64,000 bases of DNA, from the NCBI GenBank assembly GCA_029945375.1, contig CM057058.1, positions 3,286,001-3,350,000 of the forward strand, read 5' to 3'. Below the pieces are notes generated by a model. It made no database searches. It was not told the DNA's origin and saw only the letters and a list, made by a program, of their open reading frames with translations. The DNA comes from Agaricus subrufescens. Taxonomy: Eukaryota > Basidiomycota > Agaricomycetes > Agaricales > Agaricaceae. The position numbers and the translations under genes are program-made. Of this stretch, positions 45,531-56,548 are shown piece after piece. Within the stretch, counting starts at the first letter, position 1. Every line of letters starts with the position of its first letter.

Positions 45531-47466
45531 GATGAGCTCACTTGAAGTGAGTCTCGGACAAGTCCACAAGGATAATGTTGACGAAATTGGCGTTATACAT
45601 TGTTTGGACACCGACCCTTTATTTATATTTATATGGCAGTCCCGGCGTCCTTTGAATGTACCTTGAGCCCTTCATTACTCAAACTCATACTGAAATACTA
45701 CTATCGCCCTCTGGGTTGATACATAAGTGCAAAGAACTTAGCCAGACTACTATTATAGTTATCGGCGCCTTCCTCACTAAAAAGCAAAATATAGCGCCGT
45801 TCTCCAGCTTCCCTTGAGCCAGATATAAGCAGAGAGCAATTTGGTCAGCAGAAGCCAAGCTCTGGCGTGTGACAACCTTAGCTTGCAGATACGAAGTCAT
45901 CTTGAAACACTTCGCTGTTAGAGAAGACTTATGTATATCATCTTCTATACTGTTTCGGCAGTCCCCCCGATCTGGCTTCGCGTGTAATACTTCCCGAACC
46001 CAACCAACCTCCTTCTACACATTCGAAATGTCAACCCCAGAATATATGGTTTGATAGAAGCTTGGCGATCAACGTACCAATGCCTCATCCAGAACGGTTT
46101 ACCCTCCTGAGCCAAAACGTTTCTTTGTCGGCGTGGAGTCCATCACAACGTTGTCTTCTGCATCCGACAATAAAATTAGGGTGATAGACCCAGAGCCCTC
46201 GCAACAGACACGTCTACGATGCATGCAATATTAGAATCGTCTGCTGACTTCACGAAAAAAGAGATCATATGTGACAGTCCAGCACAAGTGGGAGGACCAT
46301 TTAAATTTCCTGTTTCATTGACACGACCTATACTTGCATACATTCTAAAAATCCCGTTTGTCAGCTGTCGACGGCCAGCCGTCTGGAGACCACGCTACTT
46401 GCGACCTGGACTCCGTAATATCTATAAGAATAGGACTCACAAACCAAGGTTATAGGAGCCACGCGGTCCCACAATGAGCTGTTGGCGTATGCCTTAATGT
46501 TCATACTGTGGCTCTCCTCCGGCCCATTCATAGAACCATTTATCACCGCTATATTCGCCAGCGGTGAACACCGGACTTGCTAGTGCGTCTCCGTGTTTTC
46601 ATATGTGAGAGCCACGGCATGGCATCGTATTAACGCTGTCAGTTCCCTGAACTGGTCGGAAATTTCCCTTGGCAAAGCTCTTCTGATGTGAGAGACCAAG
46701 GCCATGGCCAATTCAAGCGTTCTAGCCAATGATGGACCTGCTTGGATGTGTAAGCGGACCGTTTCTTGCGTTTATACGATCTATTTTGCAAACATCCGCG
46801 ATGAGTCATATAAGCATGTGGTCGTCGCGGTAAAAATCATATGCCTGTGGTGGGGCGGCGGACTGGCCAGAGGCCTGGGCGTGCGCCGCCCCTACCGTCA
46901 AGTGCGAGGTGACGAAAAGCCAAGATGTAGAAAAGACAGTGACCCTTCGCGAAACTGTTAAATGAAATAGTGGAACAATCCTCCGAGCACGGACGGCTGC
47001 TGCGGCCTACTGAGTAAGCCGTATGTCATTCTCGAAGTTGGGCGGCCTTCGGTCTTTTACACATATTGTCAGCTGCCTCATCAGGTCGATCGAGTTAATC
47101 CGCCGCATAAATGCGGTCACTTTCTGATTAGTGCCTTTTTGGCGCGCTCGAGCCGCTTCCTGGTTTGGACTGAACCAAGAATCCAGAAATACACTGGCAA
47201 CCAACTGAATACTTGATCCGAAAGCCAGAAAAATTCAAAAATCCGTCTCCTGCAGGCAAAAAATCAGGTGACAGTTTTTGAATAGAAGAAAAGGCAACGT
47301 ATTCGGGGTACAGACTGTTGTTGGGGGAACTCAAAACCTTAGTGCGGCGGGCCGACGGGGTACCCGCCGAAAGTCATTCACGTGATGTTCGCGGAGTTGA
47401 AAATATACAACGCGTATACTAAATACGGCTGATCTAAATTTATTTCTAACTCATCCTGGTGTCTGT
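45531..47466. other. Gene-poor block of 1.9 kb
   Basis: This is the longest stretch without a supported gene. Short open frames (45869-46054, 46219-46455, 46704-46961) show no conserved motif, no splice-consistent extension and frequent stops around them. No terminal repeats, target-site duplications or reverse-transcriptase or transposase motifs were recognised. It could be decayed sequence or an unrecognised non-coding transcript. Confidence 0.45.
45620..45633 (-). promoter_or_regulatory. TATA-like element upstream of IME4
   Basis: Two overlapping TATAAATA sequences on the minus strand lie about 90-100 nt upstream of the IME4 ATG, a plausible core-promoter distance. Judged by sequence match only. 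Confidence 0.4.
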
Positions 47467-48264
47467 TCACCAAGGAATATGCTCGCCTGCCCAATCCCAA
47501 ATCTTTCCCCTTTGCGTCGCCTGCAAATTCTCAACTACGTTTACCAGATTTTCTGCAGCATCCTGTGCCTCGAATACTTCGTTGACTGCACCCGAGTTCC
47601 AGTAACCTCTACTCAAGTCTGTCTTGACGGTTCCAGGATGCATCCCGACGCAGAAAGCCTGGTTCTTGTTCATCAACAATTGATTGTCAAACGTCTTGAT
47701 AACCTGATTAAGGGCAGCTTTGGATGAACGGTAAGAATACCATCCCCCACGGTGATTGTCGGCAATTGAACCGACTCGCGCCGTGATATGAACCCATTTC
47801 GAGGGAGTAGGTACGCCATAGCTGGTGGTAGCGGGCGGAAGGAAGCGCGAGAAGTGCTTAATGATGAGAAGATGTGATATGACGTTGATCTGATATGTTT
47901 CTTTCAAACGAGTCCAATCGAGATCCGCAGGCTGTTTTTCCGGGAATAAAATGCCGCCGGTGAGAAAGGCGGTATGGATGTAGGGATTCTCCCAGCTAGA
48001 CTTTGACAGCGTGGTTTCAAGAGAACTGGCGGCTTGGCGGATAGAGTCTTCGGACGTGAGGTCCAAGCGAAGCAGATTGAGGCGCGTGGGATCGACATTG
48101 CCGTTGATGCCATCGAGGATAAGTTCCTTAATTTCGTTGTCGCTCTTCTGGGTGCGGTGAGACGCAAATACTGGATATCTGGTCGTCTTCAGAAACTGGC
48201 GGGTGATCGCAAGAGAGAGACCACGAGTAGCCCCGGGGGCGACGAGGACGAAAGGGTAGGGCAT
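47467..48264 (-). CDS. Short-chain dehydrogenase/reductase (SDR)
   Basis: An NAD(P)H-dependent oxidoreductase of unknown substrate, about 265 residues without introns. The ATG at 48264 gives MPYPFVLVAPGATRGLSLAI, carrying a variant of the TGxxxGxG cofactor loop (APGATRGLS, lacking the first Gly of the usual pattern). Other SDR features are NLLRLDLTSEDSIRQAAS (Asp near the adenine ring), FLTGGILFPEKQ in place of NNAG, YQINVISHLLIIKHF, WVHITARVGSIADN (catalytic Ser in ARVGS) and YSYRSSKAALNQVIKTF with the YxxxK pair. PGTVKTDLSRGYW is the substrate-loop region. It resembles fungal C-factor-like SDRs. It is co-directional with the Zn-cluster gene. Confidence 0.85.
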   Translation of the reverse strand: MPYPFVLVAPGATRGLSLAITRQFLKTTRYPVFASHRTQKSDNEIKELILDGINGNVDPTRLNLLRLDLTSEDSIRQAASSLETTLSKSSWENPYIHTAFLTGGILFPEKQPADLDWTRLKETYQINVISHLLIIKHFSRFLPPATTSYGVPTPSKWVHITARVGSIADNHRGGWYSYRSSKAALNQVIKTFDNQLLMNKNQAFCVGMHPGTVKTDLSRGYWNSGAVNEVFEAQDAAENLVNVVENLQATQRGKIWDWAGEHIPW

Positions 48265-48464
48265 AGGTTTGCGAGACAATGTTCGATGAGACACTCGCTG
48301 GCCTCTGAGATGACTTCACTCTCCTCATCACGTGCGAAGGCATACGAGCAGTTGTATGCAGGTACGGGTACAATTCCTAGTACGTATAAGCCAAAAAATG
48401 TATACAAGCGAAGATATTATGCCATTGTCCGAATCCTTCACCACCAGAAGCTCTTATGCCCAAA

Positions 48465-49266
48465 TCAGTCTAGCTCTCGTATGTTCGCCTTGAGTTTGTT
48501 TATCAGTTGATTCATCTGTTCTATCTCCCGAGCCACTTGAATTTGCACATCATGAGCTCTTTCCTCGAGTTCTGTGATGGTATCCAATATCTCGGATCGA
48601 GTAGAGCTGAGTGCCATCTTGCTGGACCGACGTTTTTTGTTGAATTTGGCAGGTGGCTCATGGTCGTCGCCATCATATTCGTCGCCATCGGACTCATCGT
48701 CTTCTCCGCTCTGGCCATTTGCCGTTGTCTTGCCAAATGAGGCCTTGCGTTTCGGGCGCGCCGACGGCGAGGCGCTGCTGGCGGCCTGATCAAGTTGCTG
48801 TTGCGGAAGCGACATACCCCGCGCAGCGGCGGCAGCGAGTATCGCAAGCCGTGTTGCTGCGGAAACGGAAATTAGGATCGATCCCTTTCGGAGCACGCCG
48901 CGGACAAGAACAAAGAAAGACCTCACCATGCCTACCGCGCGCTGGTCCTGTGGCGTTTGAGCACTTCTGCTTCAACTTTTTGCAGTATTCGCAACGGGAT
49001 CCCGCTATGCCCTTGCAAGTGCGGTTCATGCGCACACACCGCTCGCATGGTTTGGGTGGATAGACAGTAGCCAGTTGCTGAAAGCGATGCGTGAGCGTGT
49101 GAAGCGAGCGCGCGCTATCCACGCTCTCACAGTGGATCAAACGTACGCTCAATTTCGGCCCTTCGGGTGGTTTTGTCGCGTGCTCCTCCGTCTCTGAGGA
49201 GAGCAGCTCGTCCTGGAGCTCTGAATCGTCGTCCGCTCGTGAGGAGTTGGCGAAAGAATTTTCCAT
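48465..49266 (-). CDS. Zn2Cys6-type DNA-binding protein with C-terminal coiled-coil
   Basis: A putative fungal transcription factor of about 240 residues from two exons. The ATG at 49266 gives MENSFANSSRADDDSELQDE, an acidic start. The cysteine cluster CERCVRMNRTCKGIAGSRCE and following YCKKLKQKC fits C-x2-C-x6-C-x7-C-x2-C-x6-C, a zinc binuclear cluster. The cluster lies about 90 residues in, not at the extreme N-terminus. The second exon (ATRLAILAAAAARGMSLPQQ) is followed by a basic nuclear-signal-like stretch (RPKRKASFGK), an acidic segment (DDESDGDEYDGDDHE), KKRRSS and a C-terminal helix (SEILDTITELEERAHDVQIQ) suited to dimerisation. No fungal-specific TF regulatory domain is present, so it is short for this class. 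Confidence 0.72.
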
Positions 49267-50235
49267 AGTAGACAGAACCAAAGTTTTGACAGGGGATGGG
49301 TGGATGGAATGAAGTTAACAAAAGTCAGCGCTTTTGCTATACACCATGAGTTCCGTTGATGTTAAACAAGCGCAAGCGGCAGATTGATCCTGAGAAATGC
49401 CATCACCTGAGATTAATTACCCTTTACTCGTTTCGGAAGAAATAGGTTATAGTGTCGCGTGTAGAACCGTTCAGTGGGAGATACAGTCAGATTCCCGTAT
49501 CACACAACGCTGGGGAGGCGCGCACTCAAGCACAGGACTCGGGGGAGTACACTGGCTTCAGAAAGGGGACATGTCGCAGTAGCCTGTCCGGTGAGCAGGT
49601 CGGCGACCATTCGAAGTCAAACGAGTCAAGACGAGGCGCAAAGCCGATAGGTTACCATTACGTAACATTTTACGTATTGCAGGGTGTGCCAGGCGCAAAA
49701 CATCTGTGGTATGACTGGGATCGAAGAAGGGCCCTTTCGGTTGGAGAAAGAAGAGCGTTTGAAATGCGAGCGTGTGCGCGCGCACAGTGTGAAGGCAAGC
49801 CCATGAGGACGACGAGTGGCTAAACCGGAAATCAAATTCGGTTGTTTGTCCGAGACGCTGTAGCCAAATATAGACCGAGCAGCAATTGTTCACCCACCGA
49901 TGTAAGTTACTTACTGCTCCCGTTGTGAAACTTGCAGATGCGACTATTCAGTTATATGGGAGTGGGATTTACAGCATACCCATTTCTCAAATGCCTCGTT
50001 GATCCACGCGTCCAGCCAACGTGCCTCCATGCTTCGATATTACTTTCGCATTATCACCATTCTTTCATACGTGTTTGCCCATCAGTTTTCAAGTTCTCGA
50101 CACACATGGAGCAAGGTCAACGTTTTGAGGTCCATTTCGATCTCGTCAATACACGCAGCATACTCGTCCCTTCAATGATAACCCTTCTAGTTCGCACAAC
50201 ATCACAGTACTTGAAGTGCTCTCCCTTGACCTCAC
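49267..50235. other. Intergenic region, no gene seen
   Basis: About 970 bp between the Zn-cluster gene start and the SFR1 stop. It should hold the Zn-cluster promoter and the SFR1 3' UTR. Open frames on both strands lack recognisable features. Confidence 0.45.
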
Positions 50236-51919
50236 TTATTGGGTTTCATCGGTAACATCCTTGAATGCCCCCTCTTCGTCATCCCAATTTAAAGTCTCTG
50301 GATCGATCCCCAGCTGCCGAAGCATCGTTCCAAGCGTATCATGGGACCTATCAAGATCTTCGTCCTGGTCGCTTCCCTTCATCAGATCGACCCTTTCCAT
50401 TGTGTCGGATTCTTCCATCCCATTGTTGACATCTTCGGAATGAGGTTTCCTATCTTCTCCTTCCTTGAATCGCTTATCACCTCCCATCTCCCAGCCCCAG
50501 CTCTCTTCGTATATTCTCTTACCACCGGTGGCCATAAAAGCACTATGAACGCCGTCGGTCCCGTTCCCCACAATGTCCCATAGCTCCCAGGCGACTTCGC
50601 GTCCAGCCTCGGTCCACTTTGTGATCAAGCCCCGCAATTGATCTTCTTGATTATCTTCTTTGACTTTGATTGCTCGTTTCAGGATTTGAAGCTTCCTCTC
50701 TAACATCTGGATTGTCGGTGTCAAGCGAATAGACGAATCAACTTCTAGCGCATTACGCGAAATCAAGGGGGACTTGAACTGAATAGCTGCATTTGGATTT
50801 TTGTTCTTGTTGCGATTCTCTGTTTCAGTTGCTGGCAAGGACTTCAAAACACGTCTGGGCGGTGTTGTGTATCGACTAATATCGTCCTTTTGGTTATTAT
50901 CCTTACTCATACTGTCTATCGGACCGCGTCTGGGAGCGACGAGCGTAGGGGGTCGAAACGGCCTGGACAGTTTTTCGTGTTGCTTTCTTTGGGAAATCGC
51001 TGTGGGATGTCTTGGATTCGGGAGCGCACTATGGACGATCTACAGTGGCGTTAGTTGCATAGCTTACTCGCAATTTTGACAGACGTACTTGCTTGTCTTC
51101 TTGTTCTGATCGGGTCCCTGATACTACTGTCGCTGGGCTGTCCTCTACTTGTAGCTGTCGCGCCGATGAATGCTTGTCACCGCCGGATTGCAAATCATCA
51201 AGCTGCGGCATTTTATCCAGAGCTACTAGAGGGGTGGCAACATCTCCCGCGCTATGAATCAGCGGTGACGACGGTACGGACGATGGTGGAGTTGGGTTTG
51301 AAGTCAACGGGCTAGATGGTACTGGCATTGGACTCGACGATCGTAGGCTCTCTCTTTGTGTTCCTGGGCTGGACCCGGCATGGCGTAAAGGGCTAGAGAA
51401 CTCAACTGAATCCGAGCGGTGAGCATCGACTTGATGTATCTCCAAATCAGGGGCCTGCATTTTCTCGACCTTGTCTGTACATTGAGGAGCCCGCGGAGAA
51501 GACAATGCTTGTGGATCGGTATCCAGGTACAGCGCCTTTTCGTACAAGCCTTCGACTTGTTTGTGAGCCAAGTTCGGGGCGGTGTCCACTGAAGTTGCGC
51601 CCAGGACCTGATAGGTAGCCTCAACTATTGGAATCGTCGTATTTTGTTGTTCACAAGTATCCTCATTACTCATAGACTGCACAATTGGGGTTCTTGTTTC
51701 CTTCTCTCCGGTGGTCGCGCTGTTGCCTTCAGCTATCAGGGGATTGTCTTGGGGAAATTCTGATGAGTTTGTGCTGGCCCCGTCGTCAAGTATTTGGTGC
51801 GTATATGCGCCTCCAAATACCCCATCAACGTCATTGGATCTAGGAACTGGCTTATTGCTTTTCTTATCAAGTAGTTGAGCCAGCCCACCTTGGTACTTCG
51901 CCGGTATCGGCTCGTTCAT
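50236..51919 (-). CDS. Swi5-dependent recombination mediator Sfr1/Mei5
   Basis: Sfr1 forms a complex with Swi5 that stabilises Rad51 and Dmc1 filaments in homologous recombination. The ATG at 51919 starts MNEPIPAKYQGGLAQLLDKK. About 300 disordered residues rich in Ser/Pro follow (SSPLTSNPTPPSSVPSSPL). One intron (GTACGT donor, CACTGTAG acceptor) links EQEDKQ to IVHSALPNPRHPTAISQ and a basic Pro-rich motif (KLSRPFRPPTLVAPRRG), reminiscent of Rad51-binding segments in Sfr1. The C-terminal Sfr1/Mei5 domain has IQMLERKLQILKRAIKVKED and GLITKWTEAGREVAWELWDI, followed by LGTMLRQLGIDPETLNWD. The stop is at 50236. The family call rests on the coiled-coil/KW region. Confidence 0.8.
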
Positions 51920-52489
51920 GAATATATATAGGGGGAATATATTTCGTCATTACCAGTTCCGGAGGCATCTTGGTAGTTGGATCGGATGTTCTTTCTTGAG
52001 GATAAACAATGGCGTCTTGGTTGGTATATGCGGTTATGCCATCCTCTCTCTGTGGTGGTAGACTGTATCTAGTGATGAGTCTTTATTTTTCTGCGAAAGC
52101 CCAGATGAGCTAAAACCTCTGTTGCGTTGCATCTGCCTCGCAACTCTCTTGTTCTCTGGTCAGTACAAGCATTGGTTCTGATACCGGGGTTGTTCGGGTT
52201 GTGTGTTCAACTGTGTCGGGGTACAAGCGAAGCGTGTAACACCAAAATCAGGAAGCGTGTGACATCATGTCAAAGTCCCTATCGCGACAATTCGGCCCGC
52301 TGGAGTCTAGAGAGATTCGTTCCCCTTTAGAGGATATTAGCTGTAGATGTTACTCTAAAACTCTAAGTCGCATGCTCTTTCATTACAGATATTCTTATCA
52401 CAAGGGATATTTAAGGACAAACACAAGTAAACAATAAGGCTGGCAAGTGCTAACTTCCACATCTCTGATAGTTCACTAGCGTATGCACC
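51920..52489. promoter_or_regulatory. Divergent promoter, SFR1 / NOSIP
   Basis: 570 bp between head-to-head start codons. It should contain both promoters. No further gene is seen. Confidence 0.4.
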
Positions 52490-53801
52490 ATGACGAAGCA
52501 CAGCAAGAACAACACTGCTTCTTCCATCTTTAGTTATGCGGAACGCAAGAAAACAGAGTATGGTACCCAAAAAGTATGTCGTCCACTGGCTCAACTGCGT
52601 CTCATCAATCCTTGACTTGGCGCAAGCAACGCCTTGGGAACGAGTCAATGCGCCGGTTCGATGCATGTGCGTTGTGCCTGAATCGCGCCCGAGAAACTGT
52701 ATCATGCGAAGAGGGGCATCTCTTTTGTAAAGAATGTATCTATACCGATCTCTGTGAGTCCAAAAAAGGGCCAGACCACAACCTCTTATTGAAATGTCCA
52801 GTGACGCAGAAAAAGGATATCAAGCGTCAGAAAGAAAAACTGGATGTGTGGAAACGAGAAATCGACGAGGAGAAAACCAAGGCTCGAGAGGCGGCCCGCG
52901 AACGTGTGCTGGCGGACTTTGAGAAAACTCATCTCGGCTTAGCCGCACGACCCACTGAAAATGAAATTACTAGTAAGACTTCCGCAGAACATGGTGAGAA
53001 AACTTTGTATTTAGCACGGGCAGTTCATCTGATCCTTGTAGGCAGGGGTACAAAGCGCAAGTTTGAGTTTGATGCTTCCACAGTCGAGGCACTGCAACGG
53101 GAAGCTGAAGAGGCTGCCATGCGTAAAATAGAAAAGGAGCAGGCCGAGGCTTTGAAAAGCAAACTTCCAGATTTCTGGTTACCATCTTTGACACCGACAT
53201 ATACTTCAAATGGGCCCCCGACCTCACTTCGGCAAGTCAAGGTTCAGACCATGTGTCGAGGTGGGATTCCAGCCCATTCTGTATCGTAAGCGCCTCCTCA
53301 TTTTACACAATTATACGTCTAAATTTTTTGACAGCTTGAAGTCTTTGTTTCCTGTCCAATTTACCTTCTTTGACGGTTCATCTCAACCCAGTTCCAACGG
53401 TCTTTCCTCTGGCTCTGGAACCATCAAAACAGTTTCTAGAAAGGACGATTCAGATCCTATATGTCCAGCTTGTAAGAAACAGTTATCAAACAATATGCTC
53501 TTATTTGGTGAGACGTCTGTTGGCCTTTGATATAGATGAGCTATAAAGCGACTTGATTAGCGATGAAACCTTGTGGTCATGTTACCTGCAAAAGCTGTAC
53601 GGATGCTCTTATTCGGGAGTCGAGGCAGTGTATAGTTTGTGATAGTCAGCTGAAAGATAAGGACATACTAGAGCTTAAGCGGGAAGGCAAGTACATGGTT
53701 TGTTTATGGTCGCTGCCTTTCTCTTATCTGTACTAGGTACTGGATTCGCTGGTGGGGGAATCGCTGAGGCTTCCAAGACAGGGGTATCGTTTCAAGGATA
53801 G
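52490..53801 (+). CDS. NOSIP-type U-box/RING E3 ligase (spliceosome-associated)
   Basis: NOSIP is a nuclear E3 ligase found in spliceosomes; its animal name comes from nitric-oxide-synthase interaction. The ATG at 52490 gives MTKHSKNNTASSIFSYAERK, matching the invariant MTRHxKNxT start. A 53-nt intron joins EYGTQK to QRLGNESMRRFDACALCLNR. Features: FDACALCLNRARETVSCEEG, HLFCKECIYTDL, a long basic coiled-coil (KKDIKRQKEKLDVWKREIDE), GTKRKFEFDASTVEALQREA, SLKSLFPVQFTFFDGS, DSDPICPACKKQLSNNM and MKPCGHVTCKSCTDALIRES then RQCIVCDSQL. The C-terminus is GTGFAGGGIAEASK, the conserved NOSIP end. Reaching it needs a GC-AG intron at 53687-53736. An in-frame 48-nt intron lies near 53000. Confidence 0.9.
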
Positions 53802-54671
53802 GTAGTTGAGTGGTCTTTCTCTGTTTGGCGCCCCTAGCGCGTATAGTTTTGCGCTTCTCGTAGTCAACGGATCGCGAAATCGATGTTCCCTTTGCTGTGT
53901 CGTGGATACGCGATTTGATTTTTTCACAGCCGAAAATCTTGTCTCACGATGCTGGTTACTCTCGACCAGCTGTTCACTGTTCATTCGGGCAAGTGGAGAC
54001 ATCGTGTTTTTTTGAGCTCCACTGCCACAAGTACTTCCGAGCTGAATGAAGCGAATGCTATCTCTTCCTTCTCAACATTCGCACGTTTCGTATCGAGGTT
54101 TCTAATCTTGACTCTTAGCTTTACCGATTTAATCCACTCAAAATCCACTTACACTCCGTCCTGGGAAAACCAACAGCCTTCAAGTCACATGAATATAGGT
54201 GCTCTCATTCGTCGCTGTCTAAAAAAGATAATGATGTCGCTTAACCTCACTCGCGAAATTGGTCATTATCACGATACCTTTGTGCCTTGCAAACACTGTC
54301 GGTCATGAAACAAACATTGTGTCCGTGATGCGCATTCCAAGTCGGGATGTGTCATCACCCACTTTGGCTGGGCATAGCCAATAATATACTGTGATACGGA
54401 TAAGTATGTGGTACGTGAACAGTGTACACTGGTTGCTGAGTCCGGCTGCAGCCGCCTGCTTCCCACCGCACCTCATAACCCCACTTTGTAATAGTTCACC
54501 ATTTGCAGTTGGGGCTATTTTTGAAAGATAAACCGCGTGGTGTGGGGGCGGTAGCGCTAATCGAAATTAGTCGTGCAGGTATATAAGGTTGGAAGAGAAG
54601 TAAGATGGAGTCGTGGTTCCAGCTCTATTACCTCCTGCTTTATCTTCTCTTACAACCTAAAGAATTTGAAA
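53802..54671. other. Intergenic region upstream of aspartic protease
   Basis: About 870 bp between co-directional genes. Apart from the TATA element near its end no feature was recognised; open frames show no conserved content. Confidence 0.45.
54580..54587 (+). promoter_or_regulatory. TATA box of the aspartic protease gene
   Basis: The sequence TATATAAG lies 85 nt before the ATG at 54672, a usual position for a highly expressed secreted-enzyme gene. Based on sequence match and distance only. Confidence 0.6.
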
Positions 54672-56404
54672 ATGCGCTTGTCTTTGGCCTTCGCTGCTTT
54701 GGTTGCTATTGTTCCTGTATATGCCGGCGTTGTCCCCCTTCGCATCGGCACGGTTATTCCTCTCAGCAAACGTGCTGTGCAGATGACGGACGAGATGGGT
54801 GTCGTCAATGGTCAGACATTGAGATCTCTGGGTACCAGGACCTCAAGGTAAGGTTTCTTCATTAACATGAGGATTAATCGACGAAAACTGAATTTTTTTC
54901 GCTATTCTAGAAAATTGAGTCGTGGTTTCCTGGCCTATGAGAGAAACATGGGAACTGCTCATCCTTTTGCTATGAGAGTTTCTGGAGACGTCTGTGGAAG
55001 GGATGAAGGCGCTGGTGCTGATCCCCTCATCAACGACCAGAACGTACTGTGGCACGGGTCGATCACTGTTGGTACTCCGCCAGTGAACTTTACGGGTAAG
55101 AGTCCGAGATTTTCTGAAAACCTAATCAATATGCTGATCAAAGAATGCAGTTGACTTTGACACTGGTATGTGAAAAAGATACATTGCCGTGTTGTTGATC
55201 TGGCGAGCAATACTCATGATGTTCTAAAGGTAGCAGTGACTTATTTTTGCCCGGATCAACTTGTGGTACCACGTGCCAAGGGCACAAGGTTTACGATACG
55301 GCTGCCAGTTCGACTGCGAAGGATCTCAACAAGCCATTTAAACTTGGCTTCGGTGATGGATCAACGGTTCAGGGCGAGGTGTTCGTCGACACTGTAACCA
55401 TTGCTGGTCTTACTGTGATTATCCCTTCTTCTGCTTTTGTATGAATTTGTTCTGATTTCTGATTTTTTTCATCTCCATCCTAGGCAACCAATCAATCTGT
55501 TGGAGCTGCAACGCAATACTCTACTGGTTTCACGATCGACCAATTCCCGGCTGATGGTCTCATGGGCATGGCCTTTTCAGAACTTTCCGTATATGGAACC
55601 AATACCTTCTTCGAGAACTTGATCGCACAAGGTGGCACAACTACCCCGCAATTCAGTTTCAAACTTGCAGCAAACGATTCGGAATTATTCTTGGGTGGTT
55701 CGAACCCCGACTTGTTTACCGGAGAGTTTACTACCGTCAATGTCACGCAACAGGTGCGCTCTCTTGTGCGAAGGTGTTGAGATATTTTTAATTGATGATG
55801 TACTCCGGCAGGGATTCTGGCAAGTGAATCTTGATAGTGCTAGCGCGGGTGGCCAGCAAGCGGTTGCAGGCGCACAAGCTGTTATTGATACTGGCACCAC
55901 CCTCATCGTTGCACCTGTCCAGGACGTCGTCAAGTTCTATCAGGCTATTCCCGGATCCAAGGACGCAACAGCTACTATCGGTCAAGGGTTCTTCACTTGT
56001 GAGTTGAAATGTGTAAAATTAGATGGGACGAAAAGAGTACTGAGTGCTTGACTTTCTAGTCCCTTGTAACACCGACCCTCAAGTCAGCCTGACCTTTGGT
56101 GGAAAGCAATTCCCTATTCCTTTGAGTACTTTCAACCTTGGACAAGCTACTCAGGGATCTACGGACTGTGTTGGTGGCATCATGGCTGCGCAAGGTATTG
56201 ACTGTGAGTTGGATTTTTTGTATTATTTTTATCGAAGGGTGTTCTAACAACTCTGGATAGTTTGGGTAGTCGGGGATGTTTTCCTGTCAAATTTATACAC
56301 GAGTAAGTGACAGGCCTTCTGCCGATGCTCCTCAGGAGGACTTATACATGATTGCAGGATTCGATGCTGGCGCCAAGCAAGTAGGATTCGCAGATCTCGC
56401 TTAA
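54672..56404 (+). CDS. Secreted A1-family aspartic peptidase (polyporopepsin-like)
   Basis: A pepsin-type acid protease. The ATG at 54672 opens a signal peptide (MRLSLAFAALVAIVPVYAGV), followed by a propeptide (VVPLRIGTVIPLSKRAVQ; KLSRGFLAYERNMGTAHPF). The mature enzyme has WHGSITVGTPPVNFT, the first catalytic site VDFDTGSSDLFLPGS, FKLGFGDGSTVQGEVFVDTV (flap region with a Phe-Gly-Asp-Gly form in place of the usual Tyr-Gly), ADGLMGMAFSE and ELFLGGSNPDLFTGE. The second site is AVIDTGTTLIVAP, and the C-terminus is FWVVGDVFLSNLYTRFDAGA then KQVGFADLA. About eight introns interrupt it. The first catalytic Asp sits on a 15-nt micro-exon (55151-55165) whose downstream intron splits the DTG glycine codon. 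Confidence 0.92.
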
Positions 56405-56548
56405 AGGATTAACATTTCTCGGGTTTAATTGATTTGCAGCATACTCAATCGCTCATACCTATGTATCATATATATAACAATATATTGTATCAGGAGGCTT
56501 CTCATTTTCTATTTGAAATGTGTGATTCTTATAAGAAAATTAAGCACA

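Noticed and set aside
45869..46961. Possible small genes or transposon remnant in the gene-poor block
   Set aside because: The short open frames have no conserved motif and no terminal repeats or transposase or reverse-transcriptase signatures were found.
48265..48294. Upstream extension of the short-chain dehydrogenase
   Set aside because: It would begin with GTG and adds non-conserved residues; MPYPFVLVAPGATRG is the natural SDR start.
55695..55710. Second tRNA B-box-like sequence (ggttcgaaccc)
   Set aside because: It encodes GGSNPDL of the aspartic protease and lacks any surrounding tRNA structure.
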